DNA of 64,000 bases, from the NCBI RefSeq assembly GCF_004011695.2, contig NC_082419.1, forward strand, positions 1 to 64,000, read 5' to 3'. Shown here in pieces: positions 1 to 12,412 of the stretch. The notes beneath the pieces are model-generated. The model had not been told where the DNA came from. It searched no databases and was given only the letters and a program-made list of their open reading frames with translations. The first letter of the stretch is position 1, and the number at the start of each line of letters is the position of its first letter. The DNA is from Ascochyta rabiei. Lineage: Eukaryota; Ascomycota; Dothideomycetes; Pleosporales; Didymellaceae. The position numbers were made by a program, and so were the translations under genes.

Positions 1-78
1 AACCCTAACCCTAACCCTAACCCTAACCCTAACCCTAACCCTAACCCTAACCCTAACCCTAACCCTAACCCTAACCCT
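1..78. repeat. Telomere, (CCCTAA)n C-strand
   Basis: Thirteen uninterrupted CCCTAA units open the window, so the left edge is a chromosome terminus with the G-rich strand (TTAGGG) on the minus strand. This is the standard repeat of filamentous ascomycetes. The perfect array stops near base 78 and degenerates into the neighbouring tract. Confidence 0.97.
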
Positions 79-3000
79 CTTCCTACACTAAAACCCTAAC
101 ACTTACTCTTACACTTTCTCTTCTTTACTCCTACTTTCTTTCTTCCTTCTTCTAACCCTTACTCTTACACCCTCTCCTACTTCTAAACCCTCCCTCTTCC
201 TTACCTTTACTTACACTTACTACTCCTTTTACACTCATCTCTACTCTTTCTCTTTTACCTCTACTCTTCTCTTCTTTCTCTTCTTTTCTCTTACCCTACC
301 CTCTTTCCATACACTAAAACCCTAAACCTTACTCTTACTTACACTCTCTTCTACTTTCACCTTAACCTCTTTTTTCTTACTCTTTCTTAACTCCTTCTTC
401 TTAACTCTTTTTCTCTATCTTTTTCTTATCTCTTTTCTTTTTACTCTTAACACTTACCTTCTCCTACCTACCTCTTTTTAACTCCTTACTCTCTTCTTCA
501 CCTTACACTTACCTTCTTTTTCCTTCTTTACAACTCTAAAACCTCCTTCCTTCTTTTTTTCTTTTCCTACTCTTTCCACTTACTTCTCTCTACTAACCTC
601 TTTTCTAACACTAAAACCCTAACACTCTTCTTACTCTAAAACCCTAACCCTTTTCTCTACTACTACTACTTCTACCTCTACTCCCTTTTTCCCTTTTCTT
701 TTCTTTTCCTCTACTCTTTTCTATTCTTTCTTCTACTTTTCCTTCTATCCTTACTTCTCTTTCTACTACTACTTTTACTCTTACTTTCTTTTTCTTACTT
801 TCTTCACACTCTACTTTACTTTTCTTCCCTCTCTTCTATTTTCACCTCCTTCTCTTCTACCCTTTTTTCCCCAACCCTTAAACTCCTCTAACTCTTCTTT
901 CTAACTTAACCCTACCCCTTACCCTTACACTCTTCTTCTTTAACTCTCTTACTCTCTTTCTCCCTCACCCCTACATTTTCTCCCTCTTTTTCACCTTCAC
1001 TTCTACTCTCTTCTTCTTAATTCTTCTTCTTAACTCTCCTTCTCTTTCTACTTTTTTACTCCTAACACTTACTTCCTTCTACTTACTTTTTTTCACCTCT
1101 TACTTTCTTCTTTAACCTACACTCACCTTCTCCTTCTTTTTCTAAAACTTTACTACAAAACTCTCTTTCTTCTTTTTCCTTTTCTCACCTTTCTTTTCCT
1201 CAACCTTTACCTACTCTTCCTACACCAAAACCCTAACACTTTTCCTACACTAAAACCCTAACCCTTTTACAATCTAAACTCCTTCTCTACTACTACCTCT
1301 TCTACTACTTCTACTACTTCTTTTCTCTTTTTACTTATTACCTCTACTTTCTTCTCCTTTTTCCTACTTTCTTAACTCTTAAACACTACTTTTTCTTTAA
1401 CTTATTCTACTTCTTCCTTCTCTTTCTTCTACTCTTTTCTACCACTTACTACATCTTTCTCTTTTCTTCTACTTTTACTTAAAACCCCAACCCTCTTCCT
1501 ACACTAAAACCCTTATACTTACTCTTACACTCTTCTTTATTCTTACATTAAAACCTTTACACTTTCTCTTCCTTATCCCTACTTTCTTCCTTCTTCTAAT
1601 CTTTACTCTCTACTTCTCTCCTTAACTCTTCCTCTTACACTCTACCCTCTCTTACTCTTAAATTCTTCTTTCCTCCTACTTTCTCTCCCTCACCCTTACC
1701 TTTACTTCTACTTATTTCTACTTTCACCCTCTTCTCTACTCTCTCTTTCCTACCTCTACTCTTCTCTTACACTTAAACCTTACTCCTTACTTTTACTTAC
1801 ACTCTTACCTCTACCTCTTCTCTTTCCACACTCTCTCCTACTTTAACCCTAACCTCTCTTCTTACACTAAAACCCTAACCCTCTTTTTACTCTAAAACCC
1901 TAACCCTTACACTTATTCTCTCCTTCTTCCTTACTCTACTCTCTTCCTTACTTTACTCTTCTCTTTATTCTACTCTCTCCTACTTCTTCTTCTCTTATCT
2001 TTTTCTTCCCTCTACTCTTCTACTCACAATACCTATTCTCTAATCCTTACTACTTTTCTCTATCCTTTCTACTTTTCTTATCCTTTCTACTTCCCTTATC
2101 CTTTCCTTTCCTTACTCTACTACTCCTAATCTTCTCTACTTTTTAATAATCTTTCTTTAAACTACTACTCTTTCTTTTCCTATTCTCCTTCTTCTCTCTT
2201 TTTAAAACTTTAAATTTTACTCTTCTAACTTTTCTCCAAACCCTATCTCTCTTCTCACACTAAAACCTAACTATTACTATTACTTTCTTCTCTACTTTCT
2301 CTCACTCTATTCCTTACCTTCTTCCTAACACATACACTTACTTTCTCACTTACCCTCTCTCTATCTTACTTATTCTCTTTCTACCTTTCTCTTCTCTCTC
2401 TAATTTTTTACTCCTAATACTTACTCTCTTCTTCTTATCTTTTCTACTCATCTTTTCCACTTACTTTTCTCTACTACTCTCTTTTCTAACACCTTAACTT
2501 TCTTCCTTCTCTCTTTACACCTATATTTACTCTTTACTCTATCTTTTACTCTACTAACTTAATTTTTTTTTACTTTTCTCTCTAAAATTACACTTTCTTC
2601 CTATACTAATATTCCCACCTTTATCCTTACACCTTCTTTCTCTTACTCTTACTTCTTCTCCTACACTTAACCCCTACTCTTCTCTTTTATTCTTACTCTC
2701 TTTCTTACAACTTACTTTCTTTATTTTTTAAAACCTTCTACTTTTATCTCTCTTTTTAACCTTCTTCTCTCTTCTTTTCTTTTATTTACACTACTTTTAC
2801 TTCTTACCCTACTAACTTTTCTTTTCTAAACTTATACTCTCTTTCTATACTAACACCTACCTATTATTCTTACTCTCTTCTTAACCTACTTTACTCTCTT
2901 ATCTTTCTTTCTTAAACATTATTTTCTTCTTAACTAACCTCTTTTAACTTCTTTTCCTTTTCTTCTACTTCTTTCTTCTATCCTTACCTCTTACTTTCTT

Positions 3001-3670
3001 TACTCTATTCTTATTCTTTCTACTTTTCTAAATTTTCTTCTCAATCTCTCTCTTCTTTCTATCTCTTATCTCTTTCCCTAAACTCTTTATAAACTCTTTA
3101 AACATATACTCTCTACTTTTTACTTCTTTTTATACCTTTTCTCTTCTTTTCTCCTTATTTACTTCTTCCTCAACCTTTTTAAATTTCTAACAAACTACAA
3201 CTTTCCTTTTTACTTTACTTTTTCCTTTCCTTCCTCTTTCTACACTTTTTCTCTTCAACCTTCTTTCTTTTCTCAACTTTTACTCTTTCTAATCTTTCTT
3301 TTCTTTTCACCTTCTATTTAACTACTCTTTTATTTCATACATCTTTTAATAAACTAACTTCTTCTTCTACTTTCTTCTCTTCTTTTAATTCTTTCTTTTC
3401 ATCTTTCTCTATTTTCTACTCTTTTTTCTTCATTTACTATCTTTACATCTTAATCACTTTAAATATCTTTTCTAATACTTTTACACTCTCTCTTTATTAA
3501 ATACTACATTTAACTATCTTTTCTATCCTACTAACACTCTTTTAACAATTTTTTACCTTTTTCTACTTCTCTTCTTACTTTATCCTCTCTACTATTCTCT
3601 TCTCTTAACAATTCTTTCATTTCTCTTTTCTTTCCTTTTCTTCTTTTATACATCTCTTAACCCTATCTCT
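79..3670. repeat. Telomere-adjacent G-free tract (TAS-1)
   Basis: I find no G on the + strand from base 1 to 3670; the first G is at 3671. The tract is made of C, T and A in short pyrimidine-rich words. Degenerate telomere-like words recur, chiefly CACTAAAACCCTAAC and variants (near 88, 311, 607, 635, 1231, 1250, 1500, 1866, 1891). No coding potential is seen. Parts, for example 1860-2620, match 14,900-15,700 closely. A transcript running toward the telomere would be C-free, like TERRA RNA. Origin from degenerate telomere arrays is inference. Confidence 0.9.
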
Positions 3671-5380
3671 GCTACTTGCGCGCTGTTATACTGCTGCATG
3701 AACAACGCTACTCTGATTGCTACTACCATTGCGTTGCTGAAAAAATTCGCCTTAAAACCGCTCTCTGTACCGCTTATCTATCTCTACAACTGCCTCTTCA
3801 CTCTTGTGTAACACTTGACGGGCCTACCGCCCACCCACTTTCTCTTCTTCACCCTGCTTACCTGCTACTCTTCTCTATCCCGCTTCACGGTCTTAAACAC
3901 CTCCCCTCCTTCACTCTTAACCGCATCGCTCCGGGGCACATCCACGGGCCCCCCGCCCAACCCTCTACCCCCTCTCCCGTGATACCTTATCACGGGCCCA
4001 CCGCCCACCCTTATTCTACTCTCTTCTCTCCTTCATCCTTTGCTCGTGATGCCTTATCACGGCCCCACCCACCTCCCCTCTTTCTCCTTTACCCTCTACC
4101 GCCCTGCCCAACTGCTTTGTGACACCTGACGGGCCCTCCGCCCGCCCCTCTCTCACGCACTACGGCATCTACAGGTTCAGGAATGCCTTTCTGGGCTGCG
4201 GCACCACAATCGGATTTGCCAAACTTCCCTAACTACTGTTCTATCTTGTGACAATACTATGTAAACGCCCAAAACACCTTGCTCCACGTCATTTTTATCC
4301 CGTTCCATCTTTCTAATCTACCTAATACCCTGTTCAAATGCCCTTTCCCTCTACCATTTATTCTTATACCCGATTTACAAAGCAACCAACCCTGCCTAAT
4401 CCAAATTCGCGCGATCAACGCGATTGACGCCCTCTTGCACGAACAACTTCTTGTACCTCTCCCATCCACCATCCTGCTGGCTCTTCTACCTATTGCGCAT
4501 GTCTTTCTTAACTACTCTACTATCTATCCAAATTTACTTTGTCCTGACTCTCACTTTCTTCAATACGCACGGCTGCTTTCGGATAGGGACTCACTTGGTT
4601 TGGTCTGCTCTCTCCGGATTGTGGGCTCTTCCTGGATCGGGGGCTCTTCTTAAATGATCGGCTCTTACTACTTGGGGGCACTGATGTGGACTCCTTGGCT
4701 TGCAGGGACCACTTTCGGGCCACTTTGGGGGACTACTTTCGGACCACTTGGGGTGGCGCACTACTTGGCGCGCTACTTAGGGAACCACGTGGGGAACTAC
4801 TTGGGAACCACTTGGATTGGGGGACCCACTCGGGTTGGACGTGCCACTTGGGTGGGGCAACCACTTGGGTTGACGCACTACTTGTGGAACTACTCAGGGA
4901 ACCACGCGGGTTTGTGCTGACTACGCGGCTTGATGCTGACCATGTGACTATGTGGATTGATGCTTACTGCGCGGGTTGATGCTTACTACGCGGGTTAATG
5001 CTGACTATGCGGGTTGGTGCTGACTACGTGGATTGGGGGATCCGCATGGGTTGGGGGCTCTACTTGGGTCGGGGGCTCTACTTGGGTTGGGGGCTCTACT
5101 TGGGTCGGGGGCTCTACTTGGGTTGGGGGATCCGCATGGGTTGGGGGCTCTACTTGGGTTGGGGGTTCTACTTGAGTTGGGGGATCCGCATGGGTTGGGG
5201 GCTCTACTTGGGTTGGGGGCTCTACTTGGGTTGGCGGGTATTACTCGGGTTGGCGGGTATCACTCGGGTTGTGGGGACTACTTTGGTCGGTGGCCCTTCT
5301 CTGGGCGTTTCTTTCTACGTCTCTGAAGTGTCTGTGTTGCTATTTGGCTGTTTTGCACTTTCTGACTTGTGATCACCGTG
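3671..5380. repeat. GC-rich subtelomeric block with minisatellites (module A)
   Basis: Composition changes sharply at 3671. The block has recurring words such as 'acgggcc(c/t)accgccca' and, from about 4650, G-rich degenerate minisatellites built on 'CTACTTGGG', then roughly 20-bp units around 'CTACGCGGGTTGATG' (4920-5035), then a regular 18-bp array. It matches 16,011-18,350 in module B in order and content. The short open frames here are made by the repeats and are not called as genes. Confidence 0.75.
5040..5250 (+). repeat. 18-bp G-rich minisatellite, about 11 units
   Basis: The unit is GGTTGGGGGCTCTACTTG, alternating with a GGATCCGCATG form. Each unit carries a GGGGG run on the + strand, the strand that is C-rich at the telomere, so G-strand polarity is reversed here. 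Shorter versions occur at 18,127-18,290 and 26,207-26,345, each telomere-side of a TLH copy. Confidence 0.85.
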
Positions 5381-5465
5381 CAGTCGCAAGTCAGCCTACA
5401 GCACGTTTCTCCTGACTTCTCCTGACCTAAGGTTTCGGGTTACGGTTATATCAAACACATTCTTT

Positions 5466-8400
5466 CTAGTCTGCTAAATACGACTGCACATGCCCCTCCT
5501 CCCAAGCATATAGGAAACGACACATCTGGCTCGCGTCTCTCTGGCCCATCTTGATCTTTAATCCGAGCCACTTGTAAAGCCGGAGCTCATCGCTACCGTG
5601 CACAATCGCGGCGTCTTGCATCTGCTGCTCCAGCCATGGCGTGCACATCAGTGGCTGGCAGGCAAGCAGCGCAGCTACTGCTCTCTGGAGCACTCCATCG
5701 TACTGGCAAGGCACATGCATCCCTTGTGTCTTAAACGCACCCTGTATGCTTGTTTCCTCCCACTTGTTGCAGATGGCTTGGGGCGCCCAGCAGTAAAAAC
5801 ACCGCGCATACTTCTCCCACTTCACTTAGTGCATAGATTTCACCTTAGACTCCATTAATGTCATCTGCGCTCCGCTGGCCTTTGAACAGTCCTTCCAGTC
5901 GTGGCGCGCCGGGTCAGCCTGAGTGGCCATGCAGATGGCGCACGCATTGCTCCAGCGCTGGAAGTGCTGCTCTAGCCGCTCCAGGTCATATACTTTTTGT
6001 TCCGTCCTTCGCCGTTGCTGGATCTTAACCCTCTGCTCTTTAACGACTATAGCTCGCTCTATACATCTGCGCTGCTCCTCTGCTGCCACCGCCGCGGTGT
6101 CGGCCTGCGTCTCCTCTGGCTCTTCCTGCTCTTCTTCGACGGCTTGTCGCTTGGTACCACCGGGGTGTCGCTCGCATAGATCACACTTCGACTCTCCCAT
6201 CTCGCATTGCTGCCTGTTCTGTCTGCCGTCCATGTGCTTGTCTATCGCGATTCGCCGACAGGATTCGACTGTCATAAACTCCTTTGCAGGTCGCTCCAGC
6301 TTGTAGCCGAGCGCCTTCTCTACCCTCCCTCTTTCGTTACATAGCACGCTCTCATAACAATAGACTCGCTGTCGAGCCCCGTTCGTCCCGCCCGGCCGCT
6401 CTCTTGCACATATTGGAGCAGCAGGGGACACATGGCAACGTGGATCACCACCCGGACGCCTGCAGCGTCGAGCCCAAGACCTAGCATGTTCGTGGCTGTA
6501 CAAAGCTTCTCTATGCCCAGGGTGAAGCTTCGCACCATGCGTGCCTTTTCCTCGTCTGAGCCCATCTGACGGTAGTATGCAGAGCACTGCAGAAGCTTCG
6601 CAAGCCGTTTCGTCTCGTCCACAGTTGGACAATAGACGATGATCTGCGCCTTGGGTCCGTACCTACTCCTCTTCGCAGCCACGAGCTTAATAAGTACTTT
6701 TTCTAGCGTGCCACGTGTGTACTCTAGCACCTGGTACGCAATGTTCGTTCGCGTGGTGCGTTCATCGCGGCATATGGTTACGGTCTGGGCATCGAGCCCT
6801 GCGGTGTGCAAGAAGGCGGGCTGCAGCGTGGGCGGCAAGGTTGCAGTCAGGTAGACAACCTGTGTGCCCTTCTCCGTCATCTCCACCATCTTGAGGAGGT
6901 CTGGCCGCCAGTCCTGTGTCGACTCCAGCAGCACGTGGCACTCGTCTATCACGATACGATCTAGCTGATGGAGCATGCGCTTTTCGTTAATGAACCTGCC
7001 GAACGCCTTCGTGACTGCGCTCTCAGGCGTCACCAGCACAATACGAGCCCAGTACGGCGGTCTTCTTCCATCCCACTTCGCGCAGGGGATGCCGAGCTGG
7101 TCGCAGCGATCTTGCAGATCGTCTCGCAAGGCATTCAACGGAGCCACGACCACGGAGACGCCGCCTGGCGAGACGGACGCGGGCAGCATGAACAGCATAC
7201 TCTTGCCGGTGCCGGTAGCCATAACAACTAGCACGCGCAGCCGTCGCTGCATCACAGCCTCGAGGCTTTCTTCTTGCTTGCCACGATACTCGGCGTCCGG
7301 CCGTCCAGCGAGTCGCCTGAACTCTGCCTTGAGGTCCACCATCGCGAGCGACGACCAGCGCTGGAGCGCCTGCTTCTCTTGCTGCGCTACCATCTCCGCG
7401 CGAACACCGGGGTGCATGCGGCCGTCCTCCCAGGCGGATGCAAACTCCAGCACGCGATGCCAGTCCATGCTCACCCGCCGGAACTCCTCCCGCTCGGCCA
7501 TGGTCTGAAAGGGAGACTCCATCATGGAGCGGCCGTAGTTGCCCTCCTCTGTTTTAAGGCTGTGGCCGGACTGCAACGCTTGCGCGTTGCTCTTCGCCGG
7601 CGCTTTGTTCCAGTAGAGCACTTCCAACCAGTCGCGTGCTTGTCCATCTCTTGCCAGCTCTCGGTGGATGGCTGGGTAGGCATGCCGCCAGGCGCGGGTG
7701 CCGAGAGCGGTGTTCATGTACTGAAAGGTCTGCTCGCGCAGGACACGGCGTATGCGATCGGTGCCCCAGTACCCGTCTGGGTTAGCGGATCGTGCCTTCT
7801 CACGGTCGGCTTCGCCGTACTCGTCTCCGTCGTCGCTCTCTTCGCTATCGCTCTCGTCGCCCCACTGCTCCTCCGGCTCTGGCTCCCAGATGAAAGCGGT
7901 AGGGCGGGCAACGCCATTGTGCAGCATCTGGAGATCATCTATGAACGGTCGACCGAGCCCGAGGAAGTACACCACCAGCTCACCCACCTCCCAGGGAACA
8001 TAGCGGTGGATCGTCTTGACACGCTTGCTGAAGCTATACCCCTTGTGGTACGTGGTGGTGAAGGATACCAGGCCACCCTCTACAAACACCCCCGATACCC
8101 CACCCCGTCTGCACTGTTCTCGCACTGTATCGAGGTAATCTCTGTCCCGCGACCAGGCCCGCCGCCAGACATGTGAACAAGCGTGAAGAGGCCTTCTTTA
8201 AACCGACGCACTCCTTTCATGTACCTAGCTACAGCGTCATCGCGCCATAGCGTCCGTTCCGGCCGTTGTGTGCTATCTATCCCACGAATGAATCTCTCCC
8301 TTAGCGGAGCCTCGTCCAACACCCGGTCTAGAAGCCAGTCTTGCCATCTATCTAGCTGGTTGTCGGGGTGCTTCAGAAAGCTCCAGCCCGTAGCCAGCTC

Positions 8401-10074
8401 GGCTGGCTGATCGACGAGTTTGTCCACGGACACCTCTGGAAGCGGGGTGGTCCTGGGTCGCACGCAACCCCTTTCGTCTAGATCCAAGAGTAGGACGTCC
8501 TTGAATAGCTGCAACCGCACCGTCTCGCAGAGTCCCTTCACCATCGACCGGAGATCGGCTAGCGAAAAGCTCTGCTTGTCAATGAGAAGCCGATCTCCAT
8601 CCCACGACACGATACCGGGAGTATTACGTCGCTTTGCCTGTGTTCTAGCTAGCGTACGCAAGCGGAGCATTCGATTCATAGGACTGGGTGTGCCTTTGAA
8701 GTCGGACAGCGTCATAAACCGTTCAGACATGTCTTTAACTAGCTCATACGCAGTAGGTGCTGTACAAGGGTCTTTCTGAAGCGCTTTATCTCGCTGGCAG
8801 CGGGCATGATGCACTACGAGCGCTTTCGAGGTAGTGATCAAAGCAGACAGCGTTGGCGAGAACTCGTGCGCCGGAACCCACCCACCGCCATGGTGATCAG
8901 GCTTGAGGCCGAGGACAGCCACTCCGCTCAGCAGTGCGCTCTCGTGCTCGTCGCCAGTCAGGCTGTGGTTGAGCAAGGCGATCCAAAAGCGCAGGCATCG
9001 CTCTTCCAGTTTCTCTTTCTTCGCAGCGTCGTCTGAGCGGGCTATTTGCTGGAGTGACACCAAGAGGGCGTCTTGCGTGCTGGTAAGTTTGTATGGCGGC
9101 CGCTCGACCTGGTCATATGTGCGCCACAGGTAGCAGAGGATGCTCACCAGCTTCTGGCTGTACTTCTTGATCGTACCGACTCAATGCCTAGCGTAGAAGG
9201 GCCGCTCGTTCGATTCTGCGCCCGCCTCACGTCGCTCGATAATCTCCAGTGCGAGTCTGCCGACAACCTCAGCTCGGCTGCTATCGAACGCTTTTCGTAT
9301 CAGCCGCTCTATAGCTTTGCAAACATCGCGTAAGCCCGTGTCGTCAAACGCCACTTCTTCCTTCCCACGCGCGTCTACCTCCCCACCAGCTAGCTGTTTA
9401 GCGCGCAGAAGTGCCGCCCTTGGGATACCTTGTAGGTGCGGGACCCATTCTGTGAGCTCTAGCCACGGATCAGCCTGCGAACGGATGCCCTCTTTAATCT
9501 TATCCTGCGCTGCTGCTGCCTCACGCTCTTCTCGCTGATGCTGGCGATCTGCCTTCACTCTCTGGGAGATGTCTGCTAGAGTCGCAGCTCCAACGCTCGT
9601 CTCGACTGCAACATACGCCGGCCAGCCAACAGCTCTGAACAAGCGCTGGCAGGATTGGCTGTCTCGCCATACTCGGTTGCGCGAGTGCTTGCTCTTTTGC
9701 CTTATATCTCCCCCTCGCTTTTGTTCGTTCACCCAGCCATGCTCATCCTTGCAATGTTTCTGCATGCCCTGCAGCGAGATGCAGGTATACCAACAACGCT
9801 CCGACAAGCATACCAGCCCGTCTTCTCGGCTTTTCAGACCAAAGACGGGCTCCTTAGCCGGCCTTGGTACACGCACGTCTCCTGGACTCCACGCAAGGTT
9901 TGGTAGCGCGCGTACAGCTGCCGCCAGGCTCTTGCGCGTAGCGACTGTGACCTTGGGATGGCGCTCTTTGAGGTGCGTAACGATCTGCGCTGGTGGAATA
10001 GCAGTGGCACATGGTTTACAAACTACGACTCGAAGTTCAGGCCGGTGTTCAAACAGCTGCGCAAATAGTTCCAT
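5466..10074 (-). pseudogene. Telomere-linked RecQ helicase copy 1 (OrsD-RecQ), frameshifted
   Basis: This is a superfamily-2 3'-5' helicase of the telomere-linked RecQ class, presumed to act on chromosome ends. The N-terminus (ATG at 10074) has two zinc-finger-like units of OrsD type: C19/C22/H34/H39 and C89/C94/H107/H112. A middle part holds an RGTE motif. The RecQ core shows motif I ATGTGKS (about 7200-7219), DECH, LTATLPP and QESGRAGR. A Cys-rich tail follows. It is broken by an in-frame TGA (9181-9183), a TAA (5826-5828), and two net single-base losses at G-rich runs near 8100 and 6330, which move the frame 0 to 1 to 2. Because the breaks sit in homopolymers, assembly error is possible and the gene may be intact in the organism. 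It is GC-rich and shows much less RIP-type decay than copies 2 and 3. Confidence 0.85.
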
Positions 10075-10369
10075 GGTGTAAGGAGCAGAAGGGACACAAG
10101 TGGGCGCTATGCAACACGTCCGTTGGCCTAGTGTTTGCTATCCCCAGCATATTGATCGACAGACTGTGTATCGATCTTGCTTTTGGTTTGATTGCGCTCC
10201 CAGCTCCGCTAACGCTGGTTGGTGAGGGCGTCGTGGTACATCCGTGCGCGGCCTGACTTTCGGTGCCGCGGTGTGACCGCGTCAGAACCTCAACAACACC
10301 CAACCCCTTTCCGCACAACCTTTGTCCGAACTTCCGCTCGCAACCTCATTCGCAGTACACAAGTCGATA
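10075..10369. promoter_or_regulatory. Divergent promoter between TLH1 and companion 1
   Basis: About 295 bp separate the TLH1 ATG (minus strand) from the companion ATG (plus strand). The same head-to-head layout with about 200 bp is kept at modules B and C, so co-regulation is likely. No specific element is recognised. Confidence 0.5.
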
Positions 10370-12093
10370 ATGCACTGGTTGGCAGCATTAGACAGCGCCG
10401 CAGAGCGGTTTGATGGCGGTCGTCGGAGCTTTCCTCTGGCCAGCGAAGCTGACTTCGTTCGCAACTACGCGTACGAGCCGCCGAATGAGGACTACGAGAA
10501 GCTCTTCTTCTGCCAAGCGACCATCTCACGCTCGCAGCGTGATCCAGGTGCTCGTCCGCACAGCGCAGGATGGCTGATCCCCACCCGTGACGATGCCAGC
10601 GTCTGCAAGCCCGTCTTCATTGCCCACTCCGTCTTGTCAGCGATCTGGCTTCTGCGCGAGACGCTCGCCGACGACGTCCTGCCTGACAATATCTGGGATC
10701 GTCTGGTCTGCGCGGCCGAGTCGCTTGCGGAGGACGGGATGGAAGAGCCGCCGTCTGCGCAGAAGCCCTTTGCTTCCCCTTCACAACAGGCCTCCGCTCC
10801 ACCCCCGCAACAAAAGAAGCGGCCACACCTATCTGCGCCGGCCCCTACACCAAAGCGCGCTCGAACAACCACCGATGAGACACATCCAGCCAGCCCTCAG
10901 CTGTCACAGCCTAGCGAACCGGATGAGCAGCTGAAAGACTCCCTCTGCACATCACTACCATCTCCAACAACAACCGCCGTGCGGAGCAAAAACGCAGCAG
11001 GACACTCGCCACTTCGCGTGCGAAGAAGCGGCTTGCCCTTGGTCTGGTAGCACCTGGCGACAAGGCTCCTCTTCCAGAGCAGGCTGCCTACACCTCTATT
11101 GTGCAAAAGGACAAGTCCGTCGTCGCCTGGATCATCAAGCAGCCGGTCTCCGATGACACGGACTTCTACAGCTCCACCCAAACTCCCTACCTCACGGCCT
11201 GCACCCTTCTAGAGAAAGCGCGCGTGCTTGGAAACCAGTCCTCTCGGTACCACGCTGCCCAGTTCCTGCAGGCTTGGCGAGAACGTGGCTCACCCTTCAG
11301 AGGTGGCGGCGAGCTCGCTGGCAGCCAGAGCAGGACCGGTGCGGGAGCTAAGCGCTTGCAGCTGCTGAGTGTGCGCAACGATGCTGACAGGGATTTCTGC
11401 TTTGCCTGGAACATGTGCACACGTTACGAAGCAGAGCTAGCAGCTGTCCATATCGAGTCTTGATGGGCGTCAGCTCTCCTAGGTCAAGCATACTCCAACA
11501 AGATAGCGCAGATCCGGCATAACGACTTTGTATCTAGCAACAACAGGACGCGAAATCGATACAGAAAGGGACAGATCCGCACAGAGGCAGTTGCAGCGCT
11601 AGTAGAGTTAGTTAGTCCCAACGCCACTAAGAAGGACAAGCAGGTGTTTAGACGACGGTTAGGCCAAGCCATGCGCTGGTACTCCATTAGTCAGGAGCTA
11701 GGCTGGGGCATTCTGACCCTGATACCACACGACGAGATTGCGAATCGCTGGATAGAACGCACCCTCCGTGTAGGCCAGCTGCATGTCTGGATTGAGCTAC
11801 TTAAGAAGGAGTGTCCAGACATTTGTGCAGCTAGCAAGGCACTTAAGAACTGGTTAGGGCCAGAGGGAATTGCTGGCGGGCCCATCAACGAGAAGAAAAC
11901 GCTGAGCATTGAGGCGGAGGCGCCAGCAACCATCTACGAGGTGGAAGAGATTCAAGACAGCGAAGACGACGAAACTGACAACAGCGTTGACGACAGCACC
12001 AGAGAGCAAAGTCATGCTTCGCCGAAGAGTCCTACGCCAGCTCCGCGGTTGCGTCAGCTAACTTTGCTTGAATTGTTCCATCCTGTAGAGTAG
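10370..12093 (+). pseudogene. TLH companion protein, copy 1 (unknown family), broken
   Basis: The family is not recognised. The ATG at 10370 gives a start matching the N-terminus of the other copies ('DGGxRSFPLASE' near residue 15-30). A Pro/Ser-rich linker with basic KR patches follows. After a net 1-base loss near 10,940 the frame continues through a conserved central region ('WIIKQ', 'YSST.TPYLTA'). A TGA at 11461-11463 interrupts it, where copy 2 has Arg. The C-terminus has a Trp-rich helical region, 'GGxIxEKxTLSIEA', an acidic stretch (EEIQDSEDDE) and a final RQLTLLELF, which resembles a degenerate PCNA-binding (PIP) box. It is divergent to TLH1. Pseudogene versus assembly error is unresolved. 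Confidence 0.7.
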
Positions 12094-12412
12094 ATGTTAC
12101 CTGCGCTCAACTCTGAACATTGTGCTACATACCTTATCGATACTGCCCTACAACATTGCGAACATTAATATTGAAACATCTACTATATTCCACTCACGTA
12201 CCGTATGCTCGATTCTTCTAGAAATTCAACATACAATTGGGACGCACTTTGTACACGTTCCGCAATCGTTGCAGCAATATTTGACTTCAGGAACAGCGAA
12301 CAAATTCACGCTGAAAAAGCGAACAAATACAGTCGAGTGTCTGTGCTCACGCTAAAATTTACATAGGCAAAGCGAACAAATACACTGTCTTTGTTCGTAT
12401 AATCACTGGGAG
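12094..12412. other. Module A/B spacer
   Basis: This is a gene-free stretch after companion 1. It has direct repeats of AGCGAACAAATAC near 12,320 and 12,370, and a short hairpin with GAACAAA paired to TTTGTTC at about 12,372-12,396. A transcript end or the edge of the duplicated module is possible. Nothing else is seen. Confidence 0.4.

Noticed and set aside
3676..4122. 148-residue frame at the start of the GC-rich block
   Set aside because: Built of Pro/His/Leu-rich repeats of the subtelomeric block; an equivalent with different frame structure lies at 16.7-17.4 kb. No coding signs.
5040..5250. CRISPR-like array
   Set aside because: Units are contiguous and near-identical with no unique spacers, and the genome is a eukaryote.
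4998..5372. Gly/Leu/Tyr repeat protein over the 18-bp array
   Set aside because: An 18-bp repeat always gives open repeat frames; several frames are open at once and the copies at 18.1 and 26.2 kb are not maintained.
7274..8176. 300-residue frame on the + strand over TLH1
   Set aside because: Antisense shadow of the RecQ core, which has recognisable motifs on the minus strand.
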